Shown here one piece after another: positions 39,968 through 49,325 of a DNA stretch of 64,000 nt. Position numbers and translations under genes: made by a program. The stretch is from Naumovozyma dairenensis CBS 421 (lineage: Eukaryota; Ascomycota; Saccharomycetes; Saccharomycetales; Saccharomycetaceae), in assembly GCF_000227115.2 (NCBI RefSeq), contig NC_016481.1:947259-1011258 (forward strand). Reading direction: 5' to 3'. Position 1 is the first letter of the stretch; each line of letters begins with the position of its first letter. The notes under the pieces are model-generated. The model saw only the letters and a program-made list of their open reading frames with translations. It searched no databases and had not been told where the DNA came from.

Positions 39968-41146
39968 ATGCCCAATGGTTCTGTAGAAATACATACCATA
40001 TGTGAAGACGTTGAGAATTCACAATTCACTGTACAAAGCAAAAACACAAACAACATGACCATCCCTGAATTCGATTCTGAATTAGAAACTCTCTCGTCAG
40101 CTCCAATCCTCCCCAATCTTGTGAAACCTACCAAACGTATCCGTCTCCCAAGAATCAAAATCGTAGGTACAGGTGGAACCATCGCCTCAAAGGGTTCCGA
40201 TTCATCCCAAACAGCAGGCTATCACGTAGACTTAACCATCCAAGACATGTTAGATTCTATCCCAGATATCTCCCAGATTTGTGAAATTGAATACGAACAA
40301 CTATGCAACGTCGATTCCAAAGACATGACCGAACATCTCTTACTCAAAATATACAAGGCCGTATCAGAAGCACTACAAGGTTTCGACGGTATAGTGATCA
40401 CCCACGGAACGGACACTCTCTCAGAAACTGCATTCTTTATAGAAAGTACAATAGACGCTGGCGACGTCCCCATTGTGTTCGTTGGGTCCATGAGACCATC
40501 AACTAGTGTCTCAGCAGACGGTCCAATGAATCTATACCAAGCAATATGCATAGCGTCAAACCCAAAATCAAGAGGTAGAAGTGTCCTAGTATCATTGAAT
40601 GATCAAATATCAGCAGGTTATTACATTACAAAGACTAACGCAAATAGTTTGGATTCATTCAACGTTAGACAAGGATATTTAGGGAATTTCGTAAATAATG
40701 AAATTCATTATTATTATCCACCTGTCAAACCACAGGGATGTCATAAATTCAAATTAAAACTTAATGATCTATCCTCTGGGAGCTTTAAATTACCAATGGT
40801 TTGTATTATTTATGGTCATCAAGCTATTACTCCCAAAATATTGACTTTATTAGCTGAGGAATATGAAGGGATAGTCTTTGCAACAATGGGTGCCGGATCA
40901 TTACCTGTCTCCATGAACGAAATGTGTTTGACTTTGAATAAACCAATCATTTACTCGAAAAGATCAATGGATGGGATGATTCCAGTAGCAAATTTACCAA
41001 AGGATAGTAATGGATCGAATGGAAATATCATAGCGTCTGGTTATTTGAACCCAGAAAAGAGTAGAATCCTTTTACAATTATGTCTAGCTGGGAATTATGG
41101 TGTGGAGGAAATTAGACATGTCTTTGGTGGGGTTTATGGTGGTTGA
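39968..41146 (+). CDS. ASP1: Cytosolic L-asparaginase
   Basis: 392 aa (S. cerevisiae Asp1 381). Hydrolyses L-asparagine to aspartate and ammonia. The first catalytic motif GTGGTIAS lies at about 68-75, holding the nucleophilic Thr. The second motif [10 protein letters not shown] lies at about 146-155, carrying the Thr-Asp pair. No signal peptide, which fits the constitutive cytosolic enzyme rather than the secreted Asp3 type. The 60-residue N-terminal extension is polar. Diverges from DAD4. Confidence 0.96.
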   Translation: MPNGSVEIHTICEDVENSQFTVQSKNTNNMTIPEFDSELETLSSAPILPNLVKPTKRIRLPRIKIVGTGGTIASKGSDSSQTAGYHVDLTIQDMLDSIPDISQICEIEYEQLCNVDSKDMTEHLLLKIYKAVSEALQGFDGIVITHGTDTLSETAFFIESTIDAGDVPIVFVGSMRPSTSVSADGPMNLYQAICIASNPKSRGRSVLVSLNDQISAGYYITKTNANSLDSFNVRQGYLGNFVNNEIHYYYPPVKPQGCHKFKLKLNDLSSGSFKLPMVCIIYGHQAITPKILTLLAEEYEGIVFATMGAGSLPVSMNEMCLTLNKPIIYSKRSMDGMIPVANLPKDSNGSNGNIIASGYLNPEKSRILLQLCLAGNYGVEEIRHVFGGVYGG

Positions 41147-41265
41147 ACCACCAAAAGGAGTATAGAAAAGAAATAACAACTATAATATATAGATATATAG
41201 ACTATTCCTATTTTTGCAATTTTTATACATTAATAAAGCATGACCTTTTTTTCTTCTTCCTTCAT

Positions 41266-42219
41266 TCATTCAGGTTTTCTATACAGATCTAGCTTACTTG
41301 GACGCTTCTTCCTTTTGAATTTTCTAACTAACTTCCTCGATTGATTAGAAATAGCTGTTGCAAATGATACCTTTTCTCTTTTCTCTTGTTTTGAATTTTC
41401 TTCCTCTGGTTTCGTTTTCGTCTTCGTCTTCGTCTTCGTCTTCGTGGTCGTCTTTACGATATCTCCTTCCTTTTGACACATTTCTTTACTCGTCGTAGCA
41501 TTCATGGGAGTAGCATTCCCACTTTGAGAATAAGATTCCAATCTTTCCATCAAACTATTCAACTCTTTAACTTTATTAGCCAATTCTTTCTTCTCCTTCC
41601 AATGTCTAATCTCTTCAATATATGGGTCCTTATCAAACATTTTCGTAGAATCATCAATGTAATCCCTAGCAACCTCTAACCTTTGCTTCATCTCCCTTTC
41701 ATAAATCTCTTCAGCTTCCCTTTTCAAAATCTCTCTATCCACTCCAGTCAATTCATTATTATATAACTGTCCAATAATTTTGGAAATAGTTTGTTCTTTC
41801 AATCCAGGTGCCTCTTGTCGAATATAAGGTCCAATCTTCTTCCTATAATGAAGAAATGACCCCTTCGTTGGTGTCCCTTGACCTTGAAACAATTCCTTAA
41901 TATCATTATAATTTAATTCCTTCCTATGGTTATTTTCCTTCTTAATCAATACCCTAGCTATAAATACGTCCTTTGTCTCCTTAGGTAGATTATCCCATAA
42001 TGAATTCACCTTATTGTAATAATCTTCACCTGAAAGGAAATACATGAATTCATTGAATGATTCATTTTGAACTTGATAAGAGGGTGTCACTGCAATGGTG
42101 GAACCCGTACTAAAATTACTTGTTTGTGAAAGAGTCCTATGAATCGTGGGTAATGAGGGTCTTCTCTTTAGATTGTTTATTGCATTCGAGGATATTGACC
42201 TTTTTAATACGTGTGACAT
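41266..42219 (-). CDS. Tandem HMG-box-like protein, probably mitochondrial
   Basis: 317 aa. The N-terminus (VLKRSISSNAINNLKRRPSL) has many basic and hydroxylated residues and no acidic ones, as in mitochondrial presequences. Two degenerate HMG-box-like segments follow: about 52-95 (FNEFMYFLSGEDYYNKVNSL, LPKETKDVF) and about 113-170 (PTKGSFLHYRKKIGPYIRQE, ISKIIGQLYNNELTG), the second the clearer. A helical segment and a Lys/Thr repeat then precede a very basic tail. Two boxes behind a presequence is the architecture of mitochondrial DNA packagers Abf2/TFAM; S. cerevisiae also has a second mitochondrial HMG-box protein, Cim1. No gene stands between ASP1 and MRPL35 in S. cerevisiae. DNA binding and mitochondrial location are inferences. 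Confidence 0.65.
   Translation of the reverse strand: MSHVLKRSISSNAINNLKRRPSLPTIHRTLSQTSNFSTGSTIAVTPSYQVQNESFNEFMYFLSGEDYYNKVNSLWDNLPKETKDVFIARVLIKKENNHRKELNYNDIKELFQGQGTPTKGSFLHYRKKIGPYIRQEAPGLKEQTISKIIGQLYNNELTGVDREILKREAEEIYEREMKQRLEVARDYIDDSTKMFDKDPYIEEIRHWKEKKELANKVKELNSLMERLESYSQSGNATPMNATTSKEMCQKEGDIVKTTTKTKTKTKTKTKPEEENSKQEKREKVSFATAISNQSRKLVRKFKRKKRPSKLDLYRKPE
41411..41452 (-). repeat. Hexamer repeat encoding Lys-Thr units
   Basis: Seven near-perfect 6-bp units (TTCGTC on the plus strand) giving alternating Lys and Thr codons in the HMG-box-like protein, with edge variants. Confidence 0.9.
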
Positions 42220-42833
42220 TCTGGTTTTTCCCTGAGGATCTCTGTTCGATCAAAGGGATATACAATGTTACCTATATATTAGAGAGATCTATATAATTTT
42301 TCCAAAGTCTGATTCAACACCCTTGGTACTTTTTTATAGTATAATGTTCATATAAGTGTGTAAATTTCATTTGTATTGCAATTTGGTGATATATCATATT
42401 ATGATACATAGCAAAAAAAACTAAAGGTAATGTTATAACCCACAAGTAAGCCAAGCACGAGTCATAAACCGTCATAATACCAGAATATCTCATACAAAAG
42501 GTGTCGATTCAACTGAAAAAAAGGAAAAAATATCATCTAGTTTCCATGGATAAATACCTTTTGTAGTATTGACATCCGTTCGTTATAATCATCTTTGTTA
42601 AATTAACTCTAACATCGCAAATGTGTGACGCGATTTGTTGTCTCTGACACGGATAAAATCAAAATCTGTTACTTGATAAATACTCGAACATATATATATA
42701 TATATACATATATATACGATTTTTCTAAAGGTTGCTTGCTCCCTTTCAATGAGGATGCTACACAAGGTATTAGATCGGATAAGGAAGGTGTCTCTATAGT
42801 TTATATACACCCCACGTTTATCCTTGGAGAAAA
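42220..42833. other. Divergent spacer of the HMG-box-like gene and MRPL35
   Basis: 614 bp. A TA-rich run lies near 42691-42716. It holds both promoters; no further gene seen. Confidence 0.5.
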
Positions 42834-43946
42834 ATGACTTTACTAACCCCACGTCGAACGTTCCATTTAGCAAAACCATTACGACAAAATGCTGGCATTT
42901 GGTCTGATTTCAGTAAAAGATCTGAATCATTAAGAATTCCATCAGAAAGGATAAGAAAATATATATTGGAAGGAGGTGATAATAAAGATAATATCACGTT
43001 GAATGGACCACCATCTTTGAAAAGAAAATTCTCAAGACTTAAATATAAATCACCTGAATTCATTGATGATGCCTTCCAAACAAGTTATTTATATTTACAG
43101 GAAAAAGCGAAAATTTACTACGAAAAATCATTACAAGATACTGAATTATCTCCTGAAGGAAAGGAAAAATATGAAATTTTAACTGATATCAATAATCCAG
43201 AAGTTCAATACAATTTCCAATTCCATAATAAATTAGAAAATAATCCTAAATTTATTAATTATGAATTACCTGTATATAGAGAACTAGGGAAAAAACATTG
43301 GGAATCATACAGTCAAATGTTATTAATGCAAAGACTAGAAACTTTACAAGTTATCCCAGATACTATGCCTACTTTAGTTCCAAGAATGGAAGTCAATATA
43401 AAATTCCCTATCTCTACTTCTGTTAATAAATGGATTGAACCTGGTGAAAGCTTGTCTTCTAACGTGACTTCATTCGAACCAATCTTCAAATTACAGGAAT
43501 ATGATTCATTAGATATTGAAAATCAAAAATATACTATATTGATTGTGAACCCTGATGAACCAGATTTGGAGAATGATACTTTCAAAACTTCATTATGTTA
43601 TGGATTAATGAATATTCAAATTTCTTATAATGATAATATCGTTGATTTAAGGAAGTTAAAGGGGAAAGAAAATATCTTAATGTCATATTTACCACCTGTA
43701 CCCGAGAAGAACGTAGGTAAACAACGTTTTGCTGTTTGGGTCTTTAGACAAGAAAATGAATTTACTGAATTACCCAGTATACCTGGAAGAGATCGTTTCA
43801 ACATTAGGGATTTTGTTGAAGAAAATAAATTGGATCCAGTGGGTGCACATGTATGGAGAAGTGAATGGGATTCCAATGTGAAAAATATTAGAGAACTGTA
43901 TGGTTTACCAACCGGTAGAGTTTTCACTAGAACTCGTACAATTTGA
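42834..43946 (+). CDS. MRPL35: Mitochondrial large ribosomal subunit protein mL38
   Basis: 370 aa (S. cerevisiae 367). Component of the mitochondrial 54S subunit; mL38 has a phosphatidylethanolamine-binding-protein fold. The N-terminus (TLLTPRRTFHLAKPLRQNAG) is a basic presequence. The PEBP-like domain lies at about 190-350, with YTILIVNPDEPDLEN and QRFAVWVFRQ resembling the family's core strands, and the end NVRELYGLP-type motif (NIRELYGLPTGRVF). Follows ASP1 as in S. cerevisiae, apart from the intervening HMG-box-like gene. Confidence 0.95.
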   Translation: MTLLTPRRTFHLAKPLRQNAGIWSDFSKRSESLRIPSERIRKYILEGGDNKDNITLNGPPSLKRKFSRLKYKSPEFIDDAFQTSYLYLQEKAKIYYEKSLQDTELSPEGKEKYEILTDINNPEVQYNFQFHNKLENNPKFINYELPVYRELGKKHWESYSQMLLMQRLETLQVIPDTMPTLVPRMEVNIKFPISTSVNKWIEPGESLSSNVTSFEPIFKLQEYDSLDIENQKYTILIVNPDEPDLENDTFKTSLCYGLMNIQISYNDNIVDLRKLKGKENILMSYLPPVPEKNVGKQRFAVWVFRQENEFTELPSIPGRDRFNIRDFVEENKLDPVGAHVWRSEWDSNVKNIRELYGLPTGRVFTRTRTI

Positions 43947-43982
43947 TTAATGCACATATATATTTGTAATCCATTGGCAAGC

Positions 43983-44008
43983 TATATATATATATATGTG
44001 TGTGTGTA
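43983..44008 (+). repeat. TA/TG dinucleotide microsatellite
   Basis: TA repeat running into a TG repeat in the MRPL35-TIM11 convergent spacer. Confidence 0.85.
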
Positions 44009-44216
44009 GTATTCGTATGTGAACACTTGTAAATATTCACCTTTCACTTTGCAGCCTAAACATGACCGTAAGAGTAATAATATATAAAAGAATAATCATA
44101 ATATTGACACGGAGGTATGAATGAATATGAACAAATATATAAACACCTTTCCCGATATTGTTGCTAATATAGTGTAGGACCTGCAGCTCTATGAAAAGTA
44201 GCATTTACTAAAACTA

Positions 44217-44507
44217 TTACGACGTAGTGTCTTTCATAGAATCGACCGCATTCAATATCAGTTCTGCAAAATCTAATTTTGGATCATCTAATTGAACATT
44301 CTCGAGAGAAACTGTCTCTGGTTTCTTCTCGATTGGACGCAATTTGGCATATTCTTGCTTGGCTTCATTGATTAACTTAACTTCTTCATCATATTTCTTT
44401 TGTTGTTCACGTTCAGCAGCAACATTCTTTAAAGACAAATCATTTCTAAATCCACACCAAAGACCCAATCCCAGAGCTGAGTATCTCAAAACATTTAAAG
44501 TTGACAT
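44217..44507 (-). CDS. TIM11: Mitochondrial F1Fo ATP synthase subunit e
   Basis: 96 aa, exactly the length of S. cerevisiae Tim11/Atp21. Single inner-membrane segment at the N-terminus (VLRYSALGLGLWCGF) holding the GxxxG motif needed for ATP synthase dimerisation. It is followed by a charged coiled-coil region (about 25-60) and the conserved end LDFAELILNAVDSMKD. Dimers shape cristae. A Reb1 site lies 200 bp upstream. Confidence 0.95.
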   Translation of the reverse strand: MSTLNVLRYSALGLGLWCGFRNDLSLKNVAAEREQQKKYDEEVKLINEAKQEYAKLRPIEKKPETVSLENVQLDDPKLDFAELILNAVDSMKDTTS

Positions 44508-44707
44508 TATATTTTAACGGGTTTGCTTCAAGCCAATTGATTGCACTAAAATATTATTCGCTCTGTACAGATAAACGATTGTATAATCAATCAATCATAC
44601 CTCATTGATATAAACCTTCTCTAGTAAATAACTTGAAGATTCTTATGAAGTGATTCTTTCAATTTTCATTCGTCAAAATCCGCTGTTTTTTTTAAGGGAG
44701 AGACACT

Positions 44708-44715
44708 CCGGGTAA
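44708..44715 (+). promoter_or_regulatory. Reb1 binding site (CCGGGTAA)
   Basis: Perfect Reb1 consensus about 200 bp upstream of TIM11 and 38 bp from the PEP7 stop. Reb1 is a general regulatory factor that clears nucleosomes and can also terminate read-through transcription, either of which fits between two minus-strand genes. Confidence 0.65.
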
Positions 44716-44752
44716 CGAGATCTCTACCCTCAATAAACAAAAACAAGGGTTC

Positions 44753-46315
44753 CTACAAAAAGCCCTCATCGCCAAGCATGTCCTGAATTTCTTTAACCCT
44801 ATCATTCAACTCTTTTAAATTTGTGTGTAAAATGGTAACTTCATCAAATTTACGTTGTATCTTGGCATTTGTCAAGGATTCTTCTAGGATAAATATCTGC
44901 TCCTTCAGTACCATCAATTCTTCACGATACTCTTTGACCTCTTTAATTGTCAATTTATTTAATACAGAGGAAAGTTTCTTGCTTTCTCCAAAGTTTTGGT
45001 CTTGTCTTGCGTCATATGCTGCAGGATTCAGCGCTGATGGGATTGCCTTCAATGGCAATACATTGTCATTAATGAATTGAGATGCTGTTATTTGGATGGC
45101 TTCTTGGATTCTTCTCTCTGAATTGTTTTTCGGGTAACAAGCATTGATTTGTCTGTTCAAAGTACTATACGTTGCAAATAATTTTAATAATTTTTCACGT
45201 AACTTGGATAAATTTCTTAAATCATTTTCATTAGAAAGTTCGTTCTCTTCTTTATTCCCTTCAATTTTTCTTAATAAAGACATAAATTCAGGTAAACTGG
45301 CCACTATGGCTCCTGATAAATTACTTATACTTTCGTATTTTTGAAGAATAGCTGATTTCGCAGCTTGTATATCTAATGCAAATTTTCTGCCAATAAATAC
45401 AGTTTCAATACACTGTCGGCATATCCTTAATTTAAGATCTGCATCAGATAAATCTGTAGCATTGGCTTTTTGGAATGGGAGATTCTGTGCTTGTTGTATT
45501 AATGACGTGATTGGAATATTAGTAGAACAATTAGTACTTTCATCATCGCACACTACATTACCGCATAACCTGCAATGATGTTTCCGCAATAATACAGTAA
45601 ATTTTTGACCACATATATTACATTCTGTTGTAGCTAAATCATCCTTCCATGGGGCCACAGAACATTCAAAATTGAAAATAGCTGTATTCATTCGGAATTG
45701 CATCAGCAGTGACCCTTTATAATTTTCATAGATGGAAATAATCCCGTCGATAAGGCGTACTAACCTATTTTCCAATTGTAAGAGTCTTAATCTCTTGTCT
45801 TCACTTTTAGAACTTCGCAGTTTTTCAAATTTAAATGTTAAGTCTACAGAGGCTCCAAAATCATTATATCCAGGTCTTGAAGAAAAACATGCATAACAGC
45901 AATTATACCATGACCCATTATTAACATCATATTCGGCATCTAAATTCAATTTCATAATGTTTTTACAATGTCGTTTACAATATAATTCGCCACATTTAGG
46001 ACAGTTTACCATCCCTGTTGGCTTCGTCAACGTCCCCCCACAGTCGTGGCATAAATTATCTTTATCTCTTCGTGGAGTCTTCCAGTGTGATCGCTTTATA
46101 CCCCTCTTTTTCTTTGGAGTTTCTCCTAGTCCATTAGTCGGTATACTTGGCGAAGTGGTATTGGCATGATCAGCAAGGTTATGGTCGACATCTAAATGGT
46201 TATTCAAATTTTGTAAATTGTGAAATTCTTTGGAACAAATGGGACATACAATAAGATCAAAAGCATTGACTATTGATGTACGTGAGGAGGAATTTGCGGA
46301 ACCCACTGTGGACAT
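44753..46315 (-). CDS. PEP7: Endosomal tethering protein Pep7/Vac1 (FYVE)
   Basis: 520 aa (S. cerevisiae 515). An N-terminal C2H2 zinc finger spans residues 24-45 (CPICSKEFHNLQNLNNHLDVDH). A Cys/His-rich degenerate FYVE-like region lies at about 89-145. A canonical FYVE domain follows at about 223-310 (WKDD, CNICGQKF, RKHHCRLCG). Coiled coil occupies the last third. Pep7 binds PI3P, the Rab Vps21 and the Sec1-like Vps45 to drive Golgi-to-endosome vesicle fusion. Located between TIM11 and UTP4 as in S. cerevisiae. The window thus carries two FYVE proteins (also PIB1). Confidence 0.95.
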   Translation of the reverse strand: MSTVGSANSSSRTSIVNAFDLIVCPICSKEFHNLQNLNNHLDVDHNLADHANTTSPSIPTNGLGETPKKKRGIKRSHWKTPRRDKDNLCHDCGGTLTKPTGMVNCPKCGELYCKRHCKNIMKLNLDAEYDVNNGSWYNCCYACFSSRPGYNDFGASVDLTFKFEKLRSSKSEDKRLRLLQLENRLVRLIDGIISIYENYKGSLLMQFRMNTAIFNFECSVAPWKDDLATTECNICGQKFTVLLRKHHCRLCGNVVCDDESTNCSTNIPITSLIQQAQNLPFQKANATDLSDADLKLRICRQCIETVFIGRKFALDIQAAKSAILQKYESISNLSGAIVASLPEFMSLLRKIEGNKEENELSNENDLRNLSKLREKLLKLFATYSTLNRQINACYPKNNSERRIQEAIQITASQFINDNVLPLKAIPSALNPAAYDARQDQNFGESKKLSSVLNKLTIKEVKEYREELMVLKEQIFILEESLTNAKIQRKFDEVTILHTNLKELNDRVKEIQDMLGDEGFL

Positions 46316-46602
46316 CGTTGGATGATGGCTGGCTTCCTTATATTCTTCTTATTGGGCTTGTTTTCACATCAGCTTTGAATAAAGTATTGTTTTTCTGTTT
46401 TTAGATAGAAATATTGTATTGACATTAAATTTGCCGCCGCGTAAGTACGTATACGAAGCTTAAATTTGGCGTCTGAGATACCTTTGAATTCAGCTCGAAT
46501 TATATGTATGTACGTGGAAATACATGCAAGATGATGATTCATTTTCTATAGTCTAGATCAAATGAATTTATTATTATACAAATATGTAGTAAACATTCAT
46601 AT

Positions 46603-48954
46603 CTAAAACATTAGTTTTGGTAAATTAAATGCCTTTGGTTGACCTGCTAGCATGATCGTCGGTCTTTCAACAACTATCAGTTCATTATCTGACAACAAAC
46701 CTGCGAAAAGAAGTGGTTTATATTTATCGGTAATGAAGAATGCATTTTGATCATGTTTATTTCCACCATTACTTTTTATTCTTGGCTCTAGCTCTAGTAG
46801 ATGCGAAAGATTTTCCGAATATTCTAAATCCATATCTACATCTTCATCCTCTTCATCATCATTCATAAAATTACTTCCATCGGTAACGGTTAATCCATCA
46901 CGGGTATGCTTTTTAACTTTCCTCCTCTTATTAATGGGTAAGTCAATTGAAAAATCAAATCTTGAAACCCAAGTGGACCCCCAAAACCAAACTTTATCTG
47001 CATTATTTTCTTCGATGAAAATGCCAAGACATTTTTCTTTCAAATTTTTAATTTGTTTGGGCAAATTTTCAGTATTATTCTTAGACCATTGAGTCAAAAG
47101 CGTACCATCCTCTTCAGTTTGTGTTGCTGGATTATTAAATTCATAAATCTTATTTTCCGCTGTAACGACAATTGTAGTATTTCTCTTGATATTGAACGAA
47201 ACAGCTGTAATAAAGTTCATTAAACGTACAATAGGTGTTGATTTACCTGTAGTCAAATCAACCACATCAACTGCACCACAAGTACGGGATACAACAGCAT
47301 GTGTCGTCGACACATCTAAATGGTTCACTTTATTGATATATGGAATTTTTATACTGCTTTTCGTTGTTTGTAGATCAGGCAATTCAAAAATTTCTGGATC
47401 TTCATCATTATCAGCTTCTAAATCTAAACTAAATATTTCATCATCAGTTGAACACATAACCATTTTGGAATTATCAATAAATTTAACAAACTTTGTTCCT
47501 GTTTTCAATAAGTAATCATTATCCAATTTAGTAACCTTTAATTTGTTTAACATTGTTTGTAAATGGAATAATTTAGTGGTAGATGGTCTACCAACTATTA
47601 AAACTTCACCATCCGGAGATAAAGCACATGTATTAATATTTTGATCATCTTTTAGAGTAAGTTTACACACCAATTTATAATTTTTTTCAGAGTTAATATC
47701 TTCACCAATGGTCCAGATTTTAATTATGGATTCATGCCACATTACTACAAGTCTTTTAGCTTTGTTAATTAGAATATTTTTCATGTATGGAACGACAACT
47801 GGCATTTTCTTATAATTCCCATCAGAAAATGATAACAATGAACTGATGACCAAACTCTTCTCGATACCTCCGGATACAAGGAAATCAGCACCTTTGGATT
47901 GATAAGAGCATAGAGCTCTTACATCATTACCGTGAAATAATCTGTTTGATGCGTTGACCCATTTTATGGCGTTACTATCTTTACCGGATAATTGGTTTGA
48001 AGATGAATTTTGAGAAAATTGGAAGATTTTTCTATCAACACCTGCAGTGAAAACATGGGTATTGGAAGCGTCTGTTGTTAAGCAAAGTACATCAGCTTCG
48101 TGTGATTTAAATGATTGGGTCAAAGTGGCATATTGGAAATCCCAAAACTTGACACTTCCAGTAGAGTCACCTGAGACAATTTGGTTAGTATGAGGTAAAT
48201 ATATGACACACCAAACCAATGTCGACTCTCTCTTGGCTTTATCCACTTTCATTGTGTGTAATAGACGGCCTCTATGTTCTGTAGCAGTAGTAGTTGTTGT
48301 TGTTGTCTTCTGAACATTCCATATTCTAATTCTGCCATCCGAACAACCACCAATAACGAAATCATCTTTATTCCAAGCTAAACTCAAGACTCTTGCTTCT
48401 TGTCTCATCAATATAGTATCATGCTCTAATGAACCCGGTCCCCCAGAGATATCGATCACAACAACAGTACCATTATCACAACCCACAGCTAATTTATCCT
48501 GAGATTCATTAATGGCCAATGACCAAATAACTCCCGCATTACAATCATAATTTTTTAAAGGTAACCCAGTAGCCAAATTCCATTCAGTAACCATAGTGGA
48601 CCCCCCAATGGAGAACAATCTTAATGGCTCACCAGGAACATTGTACCAACAGAGACCTTCAATGGATCTATCTTTCCCACCTTGTATGATCAATTCTTGG
48701 AACCAATCATTACGTGGATTCCAGATTTCAATATTACCATTTGATCTCCCGACAGCTAATCGTAAACTCGAGGGAGTTAACTTATTTGTGGTGCTCTTGT
48801 GAGAGAAAGATAAGGCGGTGATGTTACCTGGTGTCAAGTCAACAAAACGAGACCTGTGGACGAGTAATTCTTGATGACTATTCGTCATGGTGGTGTGATT
48901 AGTTTCTTCCTCAGTCATTATTGTTGTTGTGTGCACACTAATATTGCTTTCCAT
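46603..48954 (-). CDS. UTP4: t-UTP / SSU processome WD40 protein
   Basis: 783 aa from the ATG at 48952-48954 (S. cerevisiae 776). Utp4 is a t-UTP/UtpA subunit of the SSU processome that assembles on nascent pre-rRNA and supports rDNA transcription and 18S maturation. WD40 repeats form two propellers, with units such as VWSLAINESQDKLAVGCDNGTVVVID and VSGDSTGSVKFWDF. The C-terminus ends PKAFNLPKLMF. In-frame ATGs at residue 13 and residue 23 (48888, giving MTNSHQELLVHR) are alternatives; the last best matches the S. cerevisiae start. Confidence 0.93.
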   Translation of the reverse strand: MESNISVHTTTIMTEEETNHTTMTNSHQELLVHRSRFVDLTPGNITALSFSHKSTTNKLTPSSLRLAVGRSNGNIEIWNPRNDWFQELIIQGGKDRSIEGLCWYNVPGEPLRLFSIGGSTMVTEWNLATGLPLKNYDCNAGVIWSLAINESQDKLAVGCDNGTVVVIDISGGPGSLEHDTILMRQEARVLSLAWNKDDFVIGGCSDGRIRIWNVQKTTTTTTTATEHRGRLLHTMKVDKAKRESTLVWCVIYLPHTNQIVSGDSTGSVKFWDFQYATLTQSFKSHEADVLCLTTDASNTHVFTAGVDRKIFQFSQNSSSNQLSGKDSNAIKWVNASNRLFHGNDVRALCSYQSKGADFLVSGGIEKSLVISSLLSFSDGNYKKMPVVVPYMKNILINKAKRLVVMWHESIIKIWTIGEDINSEKNYKLVCKLTLKDDQNINTCALSPDGEVLIVGRPSTTKLFHLQTMLNKLKVTKLDNDYLLKTGTKFVKFIDNSKMVMCSTDDEIFSLDLEADNDEDPEIFELPDLQTTKSSIKIPYINKVNHLDVSTTHAVVSRTCGAVDVVDLTTGKSTPIVRLMNFITAVSFNIKRNTTIVVTAENKIYEFNNPATQTEEDGTLLTQWSKNNTENLPKQIKNLKEKCLGIFIEENNADKVWFWGSTWVSRFDFSIDLPINKRRKVKKHTRDGLTVTDGSNFMNDDEEDEDVDMDLEYSENLSHLLELEPRIKSNGGNKHDQNAFFITDKYKPLLFAGLLSDNELIVVERPTIMLAGQPKAFNLPKLMF

Positions 48955-49054
48955 ATACAAATGATTGCAAGACAGCTATGTACAAATCTTTTTGCTAATG
49001 CTAATACTCTCATTGTCAATATCAACTGTGTGTCTCTGTCACTATGTTCGAGAT

Positions 49055-49142
49055 GCGATGAGATGAGATTTTTTTGAATAATTTTCATTTTTTTCAATTT
49101 TCATTTCCCAAAAATTTTCAATGAGAGGGCGGCTGCGGGTAA
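49055..49142. promoter_or_regulatory. PAC, RRPE and Reb1 sites between UTP4 and YCG1
   Basis: Perfect PAC GCGATGAGATGAG at 49055-49067, RRPE AAAAATTTTCA at 49110-49120 and Reb1 core CGGGTAA at 49136-49142 in a 371-bp divergent promoter. PAC and RRPE suit UTP4 as a ribosome-biogenesis gene; Reb1 probably sets the nucleosome-free region for both. Confidence 0.85.
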
Positions 49143-49325
49143 CACTATCGCCATTATTATTCAGATATAAACATAAACACATTTGGTGATTTGGTAAATA
49201 GGAACTTTAGATGAAGATGACATTGTGTGATTCCGTCGAGACAATTTGAAAGGAAGCCTGCCCTGGTAATCAGATTTAACAAGTTTATTTGTTTATTGCC
49301 TGTTTTATATTGCGGTATCGTGAGT

